In this document: in pieces, positions 1-8,765 of the stretch | Numbering within the stretch: position 1 is the first letter of the stretch | Layout: each line of letters starts with the position of its first letter | NCBI GenBank assembly: GCA_964370965.1 | Contig: CAYJLW010000014.1 | Coordinates: 1 to 64,000, forward strand | DNA length: 64,000 nucleotides | Reading direction: 5' to 3' | DNA from: CAYJLW01 sp964370965 | GTDB lineage: Bacteria > Actinomycetota > Acidimicrobiia > UBA2766 | The notes under the pieces: model-generated | Seen by the model: the letters and a program-made list of their open reading frames with translations, nothing else | Databases searched by the model: none | What the model was told of the DNA's origin: nothing | Position numbers and translations under genes: made by a program

Positions 1-31
1 AGGGCCCGAGCGGCCCTTTGAGCGGGGGGCA
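1..31 (+). repeat. Dispersed 33-bp repeat, single copy (family 2)
   Basis: The first bases of the window match the 33-bp unit that is tandemly repeated inside nadC near 28.85 kb. The shared core GGGCCCGAGCGGCCC is a perfect inverted repeat (GGGCC, five-base loop, GGCCC), followed by a similar GAGCGGG tail. This copy is non-coding and sits just upstream of tmk, so the unit is dispersed and not specific to nadC. Confidence 0.55.
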
Positions 32-87
32 GGGCCCCGCTGCCCCGCGGCCACGGGGCGAGGCCCCCGCCGCGGGCGGGGAGGGTG

Positions 88-726
88 ATGACGGTGCGTG
101 AGGGCCGGGGCCGCTTCTTCGCCCTCGAGGGCGGCGAAGGGTCCGGCAAGAGCACCCAGGCGGAGCGCCTCGCCGCCCGCCTGCGCGAATCCGGGCGCCA
201 CGTCGTCCTCACGAGGGAGCCCGGCGGAACGCCCTTCGGGGAGCGGTTGCGGAGGGTCCTTCTCGACCCCGCGAGCGCCGTGGAGGAATGGGCGGAGGTC
301 CACCTGTACGCCGCCGACAGGGCAGCGCACGTCGCCGCTGTCGTCCGGCCCGCCCTCGCCGCCGGCCGGGACGTGGTCTGTGACCGGTTCCTGTGGTCCT
401 CGCTCGCCTACCAGGGGGCGGGCCGGGGCCTGGGCGTCGCGGCAGTCGAGGCCGTCAACCTTCCGGCGCTGTCCGGCGCGGAACCCGATCTCGTCGTGGT
501 CCTCGACCTGCCCGTGAGCGACGGCCTCGCCCGCGCCGGGGGCATTCCCGACCGTATCGAGGCGGAACCCGCCGCCTTCCACGAGAGGGTGCGAGAGGCG
601 TTCCTGGCCCTGGCCGCCGAGCGAGGGGGGGTCGTCGTGGACGCGTCGCTGCCCGTCGAGGAGGTCGCCGCCGCCGTCTGGGCGGCCGTGGAAGCGCGGG
701 GCGCGCTGGCCGGGGAGGGGTCGTGA
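88..726 (+). CDS. tmk: Thymidylate kinase
   Basis: This enzyme phosphorylates dTMP to dTDP with ATP in the cytosol, a step in making dTTP for DNA synthesis. The 212-residue length is normal. A P-loop GGEGSGKST lies at residues 15-23, followed by the TREPGGTPFGE segment that binds the nucleotide and the DRF motif (in VVCDRFLWSSLAYQG) typical of the family. A GTG lies directly before the ATG at 88; the ATG was chosen, with the G-rich stretch at 76-84 as ribosome binding site. The stop overlaps the start of holB by four bases (GTGA), which implies translational coupling. The tmk-holB pairing is common in bacteria. Confidence 0.95.
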   Translation: MTVREGRGRFFALEGGEGSGKSTQAERLAARLRESGRHVVLTREPGGTPFGERLRRVLLDPASAVEEWAEVHLYAADRAAHVAAVVRPALAAGRDVVCDRFLWSSLAYQGAGRGLGVAAVEAVNLPALSGAEPDLVVVLDLPVSDGLARAGGIPDRIEAEPAAFHERVREAFLALAAERGGVVVDASLPVEEVAAAVWAAVEARGALAGEGS

Positions 727-1805
727 GACGCTTCGAGGACCGCGTCGTGTCGCCCCTTCTCGCCGGTGCCCGGATCCGTCCGGCCAACGCCTACCTGCTG
801 GTGGGCAGCCCGGATGCCACCGGAGGTCTCGCCCGACGCCTCGCCGCTGCCCTCGCCGGTCTCTCCGGTGAGGACGAGGCGGCTGTCCTGCGGGGTGTCC
901 ACCCGGACGTCGTGGAGTTCTCCCCGGCAGGGGCGGCGTCCTATCTGGTGGAGCAGGGCGACGACGAGATCGTGCCGGCGGCGGGCCGGCCACCCATGAC
1001 TGCACCGCGGAAGGTCGTCGTCCTGCGTGCCGCCGACGTCCTGGGGGACGTCCTGTCGGTGACGTTGCTGAAGACGCTGGAGGAGCCGGCGCCGTCGGTG
1101 TCGTTCGTGCTCTGCGCCCTGGAGCAGTCGGTCATGCCCGAGACGATCGTGTCCCGGTGCGTCACCGTGGCTGTGCCGCCCCTGGCGCCGGATGAGACGG
1201 CGAGGCGTCTCTCCGCCGAGAGTGGTGCCGACCCCGCCCGCACCGTGGCCCTCGTGCGCGAGACCGGTTCGGCAGCACGGGCTGCCACGCTGCTGACCGA
1301 TCCCGGCGCCGCCGAGCGCCACCGGCGATGGCTCACCTTCCCGTCCCGACTCGGCCGGGAGCCCCTCACCGGCCTCGTCGACGAAGTCGCGGCAGACGTC
1401 GAGGAGGCCGCCCACCACCTCGCGGAGCGCCACGCCGGCGAGCAGGCCGTCCTCGACGAGTTCACCGGCGGGCGCAACGTCCGGGGCCGCAAGGGCCTCG
1501 TGAAGGCGCTGGAGGACCGTCAGCGGCGCGAGGCCCGGGCGCTCACCACGGCCGAGCAGCGGGCGTTCCTCGCCGCTCTGTCCGTCTGGTATCGCGACGT
1601 CCTCGCTGTCCTCGCCGGCTGTGACCCGCTCGCAGAGGATGCCGCCGAGGCGGTGCGGGCCGCTGCCCCCGACATCGGATTCGACGCCGCGCTCGCGGCC
1701 CTCGACCGCATCTCCGAGGCCGCCGAGGCCCTCGTTCGCAACGCCAACGCCGATCTCGCCATCGAGGACGCCCTGTTGGACCTGCGGGCGATCACGGTGG
1801 GGTGA
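723..1805 (+). CDS. holB: DNA polymerase III subunit delta'
   Basis: This is the delta' subunit of the clamp loader that places the beta clamp on DNA. The 360-residue protein has the AAA+ clamp-loader fold: an N-terminal RPANAYLLVGSPDATGG in which the P-loop has lost its GKT, as is normal in delta', then KVVVLRAADVL, a LLKTLEEPAPSVSFVL segment, and the conserved IVSRC (an SRC motif supplied in trans to neighbouring subunits). The open frame extends far upstream through tmk, but the GTG at 723 gives a GTGA overlap with tmk and begins just before recognisable homology. The C-terminal third is helical and less conserved. Confidence 0.9.
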   Translation: MRRFEDRVVSPLLAGARIRPANAYLLVGSPDATGGLARRLAAALAGLSGEDEAAVLRGVHPDVVEFSPAGAASYLVEQGDDEIVPAAGRPPMTAPRKVVVLRAADVLGDVLSVTLLKTLEEPAPSVSFVLCALEQSVMPETIVSRCVTVAVPPLAPDETARRLSAESGADPARTVALVRETGSAARAATLLTDPGAAERHRRWLTFPSRLGREPLTGLVDEVAADVEEAAHHLAERHAGEQAVLDEFTGGRNVRGRKGLVKALEDRQRREARALTTAEQRAFLAALSVWYRDVLAVLAGCDPLAEDAAEAVRAAAPDIGFDAALAALDRISEAAEALVRNANADLAIEDALLDLRAITVG

Positions 1806-1842
1806 GGCCGGGAGAGCCCCTCGGCTACGATCCGGTTCCTTC

Positions 1843-1918
1843 GCCGGAGTAGCTCAGTCGGCAGAGCGAGGCACTCGTAATGCCTAGGTCAGGGGTTCGA
1901 TTCCCCTCTCCGGCTCCA
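1843..1918 (+). tRNA. tRNA-Thr (anticodon CGT)
   Basis: A full cloverleaf can be drawn. The acceptor stem is GCCGGAG pairing with CTCCGGC. The D-arm contains AGCTCAG with GG. The anticodon stem AGGCA/TGCCT encloses loop CTCGTAA, giving anticodon CGT, which reads ACG. The T-arm contains GGTTCGATTCC. The discriminator is T at 1915 and CCA is encoded at 1916-1918. It lies 37 bases after holB. It is one of two threonine tRNAs in the window. Confidence 0.96.
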
Positions 1919-2058
1919 CCAACGTCCTGGTCAGACTGTCAGAGGTCCGGGGCCGCAGGCAGCTCCTCGCCAACGAGCAGGAGCCTAGGACTCGACCGAG
2001 CACCCAGGCACCCAAGCACCCACCGGTCTCTTCAGGAAGGAGTTCGCGACCAGGTTCC

Positions 2059-3534
2059 TCAGGCGTCCGGACCGGCGAGGCGCTCTCGCATTGCCCTGTC
2101 AGCTTGCAGTCCGGTGAGCACGAGGAAGAGGTCCAAGGGGAGCGTGCCGATGCCCGACGGGTTGCGCTCGGGCGCGGTGACTCCTGCGTTGGGTGCTACG
2201 AGGTACATCCCGCCGTCGAACTCGCCGTGGCGGTGTGCGAGTGCCTGGAGTCCACTGCGGTGGTGGTCCGCCGACGAAGCGAGCTCGAACGCCAATGGCC
2301 GATCGGGACCGTCGAGGATGAGGTCCACCTCGGCCTTGGCGTCGCGCCAGTGGAACAGTCGCAGACCCTGCTGTCGGGCCAAGGCATGCAGGTGCGAGGC
2401 GCCCAGGTTCTCCTGGAGGATGCCGAGCTCGCCTGGGTCGTCCAGGGGCGCCAGCCCGCGTTGCAGAGCAGCGTTCCGGATCGCCGTATCCACGAAATAC
2501 AGCCTCCGTCCGCGTCGCTGCACCTTCACTTCGGAGCCGGAGTAGTTGGTCGCGGTGAAGACCAAGAATGTGCGTTCGAAGTAGCTCAGGTATCGGTCGA
2601 AGGTGGGCTGTGACAGGCCGAGCTGCTGGGTGATCGCCGTGGGCGACAGGATCCCGGCGACCTGGCCGGCGAGGACGTAGAGGAGCCGCTCGAGTGCCAT
2701 TGGGTTCTCGATGTCGAAAGACTGGGGGATGTCCTTGTAGACAGCCCGTTCCACCGCGTCGCTGCGCAGGATCCTCTGGGAGTCCAGCAACTGGTCGCCC
2801 AACCCGGCGCTGGGCTCGCCGCGAACGAGGAGTTCCGGGAAGCCACCGATGAGCAGGAGACGCAGGCGTTGGTCGCGGAGATCGAACGGCTGGGGTGGAT
2901 CCTCTATGACGGCGCGGATCGTGTCGGCGAGCGTCGCCCCGACCTTCAGAGAGCTTGGTTGGCCGGCCAGGTCGAGCCATTCGGGGAGGAGGTACGGCGC
3001 CAAGTACTGCTCCTCCCATCGCCCGACGCCGGTTTCGGCCCGCCGGTCGGCGAGGGCGGCGGTCGCGCTCGAACTCGCGACGATCCGGACGGGCCACCGT
3101 TCGTCGTAGAAGGTCTTGAGCCAGAGGTCCCAGCGGTCGGCGTAGACCACTTCGTCAAGAAACACGAAGACGGGGCGCTCGTCGGAAGCCCGACCCACGC
3201 GGATGATCTCTTGGACGAGGGAGCCCAGCGGAATCTCCATCAACAGCGGGTGGTCGAGGCGTGCCCACCAGACCCTGGATCGCTCGACTCCGTCCTCGAT
3301 CAACATCCGGGCGGTCTGATACATCACCGTCGTCTTGCCGACTCGGCGGGGGCCGAGAATCAGTTGGAAACGGCGGGGGAGGTCGTCCCGGAGCAGTCTC
3401 GGCCCGAGCACCTTCGCCAGCGGGCGGAGGATCGGAGGGGCCAGCGCCTCGGGCACGGTCCCGGCGGCGTGCCACGGGTTCTGTTCCCGGAACACCCTCT
3501 GGTAGTCCTCGGCACCGGGAGTCCATCTAGCCAC
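2059..3534 (-). CDS. AAA family ATPase with DUF4143-type C-terminal domain
   Basis: This belongs to the AAA_14/DUF4143 group of predicted ATPases, which is common in bacteria, often in variable regions, and has no settled function. The P-loop LILGPRRVGKTTVM and a Walker B-like FVFLDEV are near the N-terminus. A winged-helix-like segment (ITQQLGLSQPTFDRYLSYFERTFLV) follows, and the end LFHWRDAKAEVDLILDG resembles the nuclease-like core of DUF4143. An ATG 13 codons upstream has no ribosome binding site; the GTG used here is preceded by GGAGGG with good spacing, giving about 491 residues. It is the only minus-strand gene in the first 13 kb. No partner gene is adjacent. Confidence 0.8.
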   Translation of the reverse strand: MARWTPGAEDYQRVFREQNPWHAAGTVPEALAPPILRPLAKVLGPRLLRDDLPRRFQLILGPRRVGKTTVMYQTARMLIEDGVERSRVWWARLDHPLLMEIPLGSLVQEIIRVGRASDERPVFVFLDEVVYADRWDLWLKTFYDERWPVRIVASSSATAALADRRAETGVGRWEEQYLAPYLLPEWLDLAGQPSSLKVGATLADTIRAVIEDPPQPFDLRDQRLRLLLIGGFPELLVRGEPSAGLGDQLLDSQRILRSDAVERAVYKDIPQSFDIENPMALERLLYVLAGQVAGILSPTAITQQLGLSQPTFDRYLSYFERTFLVFTATNYSGSEVKVQRRGRRLYFVDTAIRNAALQRGLAPLDDPGELGILQENLGASHLHALARQQGLRLFHWRDAKAEVDLILDGPDRPLAFELASSADHHRSGLQALAHRHGEFDGGMYLVAPNAGVTAPERNPSGIGTLPLDLFLVLTGLQADRAMRERLAGPDA

Positions 3535-3550
3535 GTCTCGCCCTCCACGC

Positions 3551-3575
3551 GAATGCTGTAGGCAGACTAGCATTC
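3551..3575. promoter_or_regulatory. Inverted repeat upstream of the DUF4143 ATPase
   Basis: GAATGCT and AGCATTC form a perfect 7-bp inverted repeat around an 11-base spacer, 17 bases upstream of the chosen GTG start of the ATPase gene. The position suits an operator for a dimeric regulator, possibly the neighbouring HTH protein, but nothing in the sequence proves binding. Confidence 0.3.
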
Positions 3576-3802
3576 ATGACACAAGTGATAACGGCAGAAC
3601 TACAAAAGACCGCTGCCCCAGACGTCGCTTCGCGGCTCGGGTAGGCGATCGCAGCGGCAGCCGTGGGCGAAGGCTCGCTCGATGGGAGGGTGTCCGGCGT
3701 GGCGCCTCCGGTAGCCTTCCCGCCTCGGTGGGTGTGCTCGCGGGCGGGGACGCCCGCCTGGCGCACCCGCTGTGGTTCCCCCAGGCGGTGGAAGGGCCGT
3801 GG

Positions 3803-4153
3803 ATGGTGAGTGGACTCATCTCCAGTGGCGAGGCGGCGAGACGTCTCGGTGTGGACGAGGGGACGATCCTCGACGCCGTGAAGGCCGGGGTGCTCCAGGG
3901 GGAGAAGGTGTTCGGGCGCTGGGTGCTCAAGGAGGAGCCGGTTCGCCGCCAGGAGGACATCCTCGCCTCCACGATCTCCCTCACCCAGGCCGCCCGGGCG
4001 GTGGATCTCTCCTACGCCCGTTTCGCCGCTCTCGTGCGCAGGGGTGTTGTCCCGTCGACCACCTTTCTGCGCAGGCAGCGGCGCGTGCGTGCGGCTGATC
4101 TGGAAGCGTGGGCGGCGAGGCGTACGGGACAGCGTTCAGAGCCTCAGGAGTAG
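3803..4153 (+). CDS. Small helix-turn-helix DNA-binding protein
   Basis: This is a 116-residue protein with two segments resembling excisionase/MerR-type winged helices. The first is SSGEAARRLGVDEGTILDAVKAGVLQ, followed by a basic wing (GRWVLKEEPVRR). The second is SLTQAARAVDLSYARFAALVRRG, followed by RRVRAADLEAW. The arrangement suggests two tandem DNA-binding modules. An in-frame GTG lies 25 codons earlier, but the ATG at 3803 has GGAAGGG six bases upstream. It is transcribed away from the DUF4143 ATPase. It could be an excisionase relic or a local regulator; no integrase is nearby. Confidence 0.6.
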   Translation: MVSGLISSGEAARRLGVDEGTILDAVKAGVLQGEKVFGRWVLKEEPVRRQEDILASTISLTQAARAVDLSYARFAALVRRGVVPSTTFLRRQRRVRAADLEAWAARRTGQRSEPQE

Positions 4154-4156
4154 GTG

Positions 4157-4198
4157 ACCTGACATGTGTAGGCAATCACAAGAAGCCCGATGTCAGGT
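4157..4198. repeat. 9-bp inverted repeat downstream of the HTH gene
   Basis: ACCTGACAT (4157-4165) and ATGTCAGGT (4190-4198) are perfectly complementary around a 24-base spacer, three bases after the HTH gene stop. No T-tract follows directly, so an operator or recombination-site role is as plausible as a terminator. The flanking sequence is less G+C-rich than its surroundings. Confidence 0.4.
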
Positions 4199-4305
4199 TT
4201 CACATTAGCTGGGGCCGCCGCCCAACATGAGGCAACTAAGCTGGCCAGACGGCAATTCACAAAGGCACAAGATGTCCGGATCGACGGGACGGCCTCCCCC
4301 AACCG

Positions 4306-4335
4306 TTGACATGCTCAGATCGCCATGGTTACCTT
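4306..4335 (+). promoter_or_regulatory. Candidate promoter for the GH1 gene
   Basis: A perfect TTGACA at 4306-4311 is followed after 18 bases by TACCTT at 4330-4335, a weak -10 that keeps the TA and final T. It lies in the 336-base gap before the beta-glucosidase. The assignment rests on consensus match only. Confidence 0.4.
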
Positions 4336-4381
4336 TGGGTCACGTTATTCTGCTTTGGTGGGTTTGCGGAATGGCTGCTGG

Positions 4382-4427
4382 GCGGCGGTGGTGGCGGTTC
4401 TTGGGTGGGGACTGCTACCACCGCCGC
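4382..4427 (+). promoter_or_regulatory. Hairpin in the GH1 leader
   Basis: GCGGCGGTGGT (4382-4392) and ACCACCGCCGC (4417-4427) form an 11-bp perfect stem with a 24-base loop, between the candidate promoter and the start codon. It could act as an operator or RNA structure. There is no T-run, so a simple intrinsic terminator is unlikely. Confidence 0.4.
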
Positions 4428-4489
4428 TCCCTTCGCGTCGGGGCCCTCGGTCCCTGCACGATCCGGCGGACAGCCGCTACCGTCAGGAC

Positions 4490-5851
4490 ATGGCCATCGG
4501 ACCCACCTCCTCCGACCCGTACCTGCCCGAGAGCCCCCTCGAGTTCCCCGAAGGGTTCCTCTGGGGCGCGGCGTGTGCCTCCCATCAGGTCGAGGGCGGG
4601 AACTGGAACAACGACTGGTGGGAGTGGGAACACACCCCGGGCAGCGCCTGCGTAGAACCCTCCGGCGACGCCTGCGACTACTGGAACCGCTACGGCGAGG
4701 ACCTCGACCTCCTCGCGCGCCTCGGCGAGGGGAGCATCCACAGGTTCTCGCTGGAGTGGAGCCGCATCGAACCGGAGGAGGGCGAGTTCTCCCGCGTGGC
4801 GCTCGAGCACTACAGGCGCCTCTGTGACGCCGTGCTCGAGCGCGGTCTCGTCCCCATGGTGACCTTCCACCACTTCTCCACGCCCCGCTGGGCAGCCCGA
4901 GACGGCAGCTGGACGAACCCCGCCATGGCCGATCGCCTCGCCCGATTCGCCGAGAAGGCCGCCGCCGCCCTCGGCCCGGACCGCCTCCCCTGGGTGTGCA
5001 CGGTCAACGAGCCGGGGATCGTCGCCATGCTGGGCTATGTCCTCGCCGTGTTCCCGCCCGGTGAGCGCGACCTCGGCGCCCAGGCGCAGGTGACGGCGAA
5101 CATGGTGCGGGCCCACGCCCGCGTCCTGGAGGCTGTGAAGTCCGTCGTCCCGGGGGCCCGCAGCGGCATCTGCCTCGCATTCAGCGACACCGTCCCCCAC
5201 GACCCCGGCGACGCCGCCTCCGTCGAGTTCGCCCGCGGCGTCCGTTGGGTCATGGAGGACGTCTACGTCCAGGCCCTGTCCACGGGGGAGGTCACGGGTC
5301 TCGCCGGTGTCGAGGACTTTGCCGTCGACGGCGTCGTGGGCACGAGCGACTACGTGGGTCTGCAGTACTACCAGCGCAGCGTTCTCGATCCGGCCTCCCC
5401 GGTCTTCACCGTGGCGGAGCCGCCGGAATCCGAGATCACGCTCATGGGTTACGCCTCCTATCCTCCCGGGCTGGCCAACGTGCTGCGCCGTGTCGCCGGC
5501 GCCGACCTCCCGGTCGTCATCACGGAGAACGGCATGGCCACGGACGACGACCGTCGTCGCTGCGCCTGGATCGCCGCCCACCTCAACGTGGCCCACCAGA
5601 CGATGACCGCCGGCGACGTCGACCTGCGGGGCTACCTGTACTGGTCGGCCACGGACAACTTCGAATGGGCGCTGGGCTACGGTCCTACCTTCGGCCTCAT
5701 CGGCATCGACTTCGAAGGCGACCTCGCCCGCCGGCCGCGGCCCTCGCTGGACTTCCTCGGCGAGATCGCCCGTACCGGCCGGCTCGAGCCGGCCCTCGTC
5801 GATCGCCATGTCAACGCCGGCCGGCGACCCGCCCGGGCCGTCGACGACTGA
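4490..5851 (+). CDS. Glycoside hydrolase family 1 beta-glucosidase
   Basis: This is a GH1 retaining beta-glycosidase, probably a cytosolic beta-glucosidase, of 453 residues (normal for the family). It begins with FPEGFLWGAACASHQVEGG, the typical first strand of the (beta/alpha)8 barrel. The acid/base glutamate is E174 in TVNEP and the nucleophile is E346 in ITENG. YWSATDNFEWALGYGPTFGL near the end is the usual aglycone-binding segment. The open frame extends 55 codons upstream without homology, so the ATG at 4490 was chosen. There is no signal peptide. No sugar transporter or regulator gene lies beside it, so the substrate cannot be deduced from context. Confidence 0.93.
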   Translation: MAIGPTSSDPYLPESPLEFPEGFLWGAACASHQVEGGNWNNDWWEWEHTPGSACVEPSGDACDYWNRYGEDLDLLARLGEGSIHRFSLEWSRIEPEEGEFSRVALEHYRRLCDAVLERGLVPMVTFHHFSTPRWAARDGSWTNPAMADRLARFAEKAAAALGPDRLPWVCTVNEPGIVAMLGYVLAVFPPGERDLGAQAQVTANMVRAHARVLEAVKSVVPGARSGICLAFSDTVPHDPGDAASVEFARGVRWVMEDVYVQALSTGEVTGLAGVEDFAVDGVVGTSDYVGLQYYQRSVLDPASPVFTVAEPPESEITLMGYASYPPGLANVLRRVAGADLPVVITENGMATDDDRRRCAWIAAHLNVAHQTMTAGDVDLRGYLYWSATDNFEWALGYGPTFGLIGIDFEGDLARRPRPSLDFLGEIARTGRLEPALVDRHVNAGRRPARAVDD

Positions 5852-5879
5852 GCGGCGACCGGACAGGAGAAAGGGAGCG

Positions 5880-8627
5880 ATGACAAACGTGGACCCGTTC
5901 GGCGCCCGCACCACCCTGGAGACGGCCGCCGGGCCGCTCGGCTACTACCGGCTCGGGAAGCTCGCCGAGGAAGGCCTGGCGGATCTGGCCAGGATGCCGC
6001 TCACCGTCCGCGTGCTCCTCGAGAACGTCCTCCGGGGCGCCGTTTCGGGCGCGGCCACAGAGGACGACCTCACGGCTCTGGCCGGCTGGAGCGCAGGCGC
6101 CGACACCGAGCGTGACGTGCCGTTCACCCCTGCGCGGGTCCTTCTGCAGGACTTCACCGGCGTCCCTGCCGTCGTCGATCTCGCCGCAATGCGCGCCGAG
6201 ATGGCACGCACGGGCGCCGACCCCGGCCGGGTCGACCCCCTCGTGCCCGTCGACCTCGTGATCGACCATTCCGTGCAGGTCGACTTCTTCGGCACCCCCG
6301 ACGCCCTGGGCCGCAACACCACCCTGGAGTACGAGCGCAACCGGGAGCGATACGAGCTCCTGCGCTGGGCGCAACAGGCGTTCCGGGGATTCCGGGCCCT
6401 GCCCCCAGGTATGGGCATCGTCCACCAGGTGAACCTGGAGCACCTTGCCCGCGTGGTCTGCCTGGTCGAGACCGACCCCGCGGGACCGGTCGCGGTACCG
6501 GACACGCTCGTGGGCACCGACTCCCACACCCCCATGGTCAACGGCCTCGGCGTCCTCGGCTGGGGCGTGGGCGGCATCGAGGCGGAGGCCGCCATGCTCG
6601 GCCAGCCGATCCCGCTCACGACGCCGAAGGTCGTGGGCGTCCGCCTCACCGGCGAGCTCCCGCCCGGGGTCACGGCCACCGACCTCGTCCTCACCGTCAC
6701 CGAGCTCCTGCGCCGCCACGGTGTCGTGGGCAAGTTCGTGGAGTTCCACGGCGGCGGCCTCGCCGGCCTCAGCGTCCCCGACCGGGCGACCCTGTCGAAC
6801 ATGACTCCCGAGTACGGCGCCACGGCGTGCCTGTGGCCGGTGGACGAGCGCACGCTCGACTACCTCCGCCTCACCGGTCGCCCCGAGCATCTCGTCGACC
6901 TTGTGGAGCGCTACACGAAGGCGCAGGGGCTCTTCCACCGGGACGACTCCCCGGTGCCGGAGTACTCAGAGGAGGCCGCCCTCGACCTCGCCACCGTGGA
7001 GCCCTCCCTGGCGGGTCCGAACCGGCCGCAGGACCGCGTGGCGCTGGGGCGCCTCGGACAGAGCTTCCGGGCGGCCTTCGCCGACGAGGTGGCGCCCCGC
7101 GAGGTGGGCGAGATGGTGTCCGAGGGCGGCCGTCCCGGATCGACGTTCCCGCCCAACCCGGATCCCGCCGCTGCCGCCGAGGTGGGCGGCAACGGGATGC
7201 AGGAGATCCACCACGGTGCCGTCGTGATCGCCGCCATCACGAGTTGCACGAACACCTCCAACCCTTCGGTCATGGTGGCGGCGGGGCTCCTCGCCCGGAA
7301 GGCCGTGGAACGGGGACTCGCCCCCCGGCGGTGGGTGAAGACCAGCCTGGCACCCGGCTCTCGGGTCGTGACCGACTACCTCGCCGGCGCCGGACTCCTC
7401 CCGTACCTGGAGAAGCTCGGCTTCGACGTCGTGGGCTACGGATGCACGACCTGCATCGGCAACTCCGGACCCCTGCCCGAGGACGTGGCGGCGGCGGTGG
7501 AGTCCCGCGGGCTCGCCGTGGCCGCAGTCCTGTCCGGGAACCGGAACTTCGAGGGACGCATCCACCCCCTGGTACGCGCCGCCTACCTGGCGTCTCCACC
7601 GCTCGTCGTGGCCTACGCCCTCGCCGGTCGCGTCGACGTCGACCTCACCACCGAACCCGTGGCCCTCGCGCCCAACGGCGAGGCGGTGATGCTCGCGGAC
7701 CTGTGGCCGGCACCGGCGGAGATCGCCGAGGCGATGCAGGCCGTCGAAGCGGAACGGTACCGGCGGGTCTACGCCACCGCCTTCGACGGCGACGAGCACT
7801 GGAGGACGCTGCCCTCGCCCACGGGGGCGAGCTACGAGTGGGACGCTGCCTCCACCTACATCCAGGAGCCGCCCTTCTTCCGGGACCTCGGCGCGGTTCC
7901 TCCCCCGCTGTCGGACGTGGCCGGCGCTCGCTGCCTCGCCCTCCTCGGCGACTCAGTCACGACTGACCACATCTCGCCCGCGGGAACGATCCAGGTCGAG
8001 AGCCCGGCCGGGCGCTACCTCGTCGCCAAAGGCGTCGCAGAGGCGGACTTCAACAGCTACGGGTCGCGCCGGGGCAACCACGAGGTCATGATGCGGGGCA
8101 CCTTCGCCAACATCCGCCTCCGTAACCGCCTCGTGGGCGAGCGGGTCGGGGGCTGGACCGTCCACCTTCCCGACGGGGAGGAGACCGCGATCTTCGACGC
8201 CGCCACGCGCTATCGCGAGGAGGGTGTCCCCCTCGTCGTCGTGGCGGGCAAGGAGTACGGCTCGGGCAGCTCCCGGGACTGGGCGGCGAAGGGCACGATG
8301 CTCCTGGGTGTCCGGGCCGTCCTCGCAGAGAGCTTCGAACGCATCCACCGCTCCAACCTCGTGGGCATGGGCGTCCTGCCCCTGGAGCTGCCGGTCGGGG
8401 AGTCCGCAGCGTCCCTGGGCCTCACCGGTCGGGAGGTCTTCGACGTCCGCGGCATCGCCGCCGGCCTCGCTCCCCGCGCCCTGCTCCCGGTGCGGGCGAC
8501 CGCCGGTGACGGCGGGGTCACCGAGTTCGAGGCCCGCTGCCGGATCGACTCCCCGGTGGAACTCGACTACTACCGCCACGGGGGGGTCCTCCAGTACGTC
8601 CTCAGGCGCATGCGGGCCCAGGGCTGA
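5880..8627 (+). CDS. acnA: Aconitate hydratase A
   Basis: This TCA-cycle enzyme converts citrate to isocitrate through cis-aconitate, using a 4Fe-4S cluster. The protein has 915 residues, the usual length for bacterial AcnA/IRP1-type aconitase. The cluster cysteines are recognisable in ITSCTNTSNPSVM and in YGCTTCIGNSGPLP. GTDSHTPMVNGLGVLGWGVGG and the C-terminal swivel-domain motifs GDSVTTDHISPAG, NSYGSRRGNHEVMMRGTFAN and YGSGSSRDWAAKG are all present. The ATG at 5880 has AGGAGAAAGGG just upstream; an upstream in-frame extension overlapping the GH1 gene is ignored. The gene follows the GH1 gene by 28 bases and may be cotranscribed. Confidence 0.97.
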   Translation: MTNVDPFGARTTLETAAGPLGYYRLGKLAEEGLADLARMPLTVRVLLENVLRGAVSGAATEDDLTALAGWSAGADTERDVPFTPARVLLQDFTGVPAVVDLAAMRAEMARTGADPGRVDPLVPVDLVIDHSVQVDFFGTPDALGRNTTLEYERNRERYELLRWAQQAFRGFRALPPGMGIVHQVNLEHLARVVCLVETDPAGPVAVPDTLVGTDSHTPMVNGLGVLGWGVGGIEAEAAMLGQPIPLTTPKVVGVRLTGELPPGVTATDLVLTVTELLRRHGVVGKFVEFHGGGLAGLSVPDRATLSNMTPEYGATACLWPVDERTLDYLRLTGRPEHLVDLVERYTKAQGLFHRDDSPVPEYSEEAALDLATVEPSLAGPNRPQDRVALGRLGQSFRAAFADEVAPREVGEMVSEGGRPGSTFPPNPDPAAAAEVGGNGMQEIHHGAVVIAAITSCTNTSNPSVMVAAGLLARKAVERGLAPRRWVKTSLAPGSRVVTDYLAGAGLLPYLEKLGFDVVGYGCTTCIGNSGPLPEDVAAAVESRGLAVAAVLSGNRNFEGRIHPLVRAAYLASPPLVVAYALAGRVDVDLTTEPVALAPNGEAVMLADLWPAPAEIAEAMQAVEAERYRRVYATAFDGDEHWRTLPSPTGASYEWDAASTYIQEPPFFRDLGAVPPPLSDVAGARCLALLGDSVTTDHISPAGTIQVESPAGRYLVAKGVAEADFNSYGSRRGNHEVMMRGTFANIRLRNRLVGERVGGWTVHLPDGEETAIFDAATRYREEGVPLVVVAGKEYGSGSSRDWAAKGTMLLGVRAVLAESFERIHRSNLVGMGVLPLELPVGESAASLGLTGREVFDVRGIAAGLAPRALLPVRATAGDGGVTEFEARCRIDSPVELDYYRHGGVLQYVLRRMRAQG

Positions 8628-8765
8628 GGGGTCCCGGGCCTGCCGAGGAATCCACGCAGGAATCCACCCCGCGGGTGAAGAACCATTCAGGATGCAGCCG
8701 CCGCGCGGGGCGCGTCGGCGACTGTCCTGTCGGCGACTGGGCCGGCCTTTGCTTGGGAGGCAGTA

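Noticed and set aside
408..1433. Long minus-strand open frame across tmk and holB
   Set aside because: It is a shadow of two well-conserved plus-strand genes and has no family motif.
1843..4200. Integrated island with tRNA-Thr attachment site
   Set aside because: I found no second copy of the tRNA 3' end and no integrase, so only a weak accessory patch is claimed.
4415..5914. Antisense open frame over the GH1 gene
   Set aside because: It has no recognisable motifs. The plus strand has both catalytic glutamates in context.
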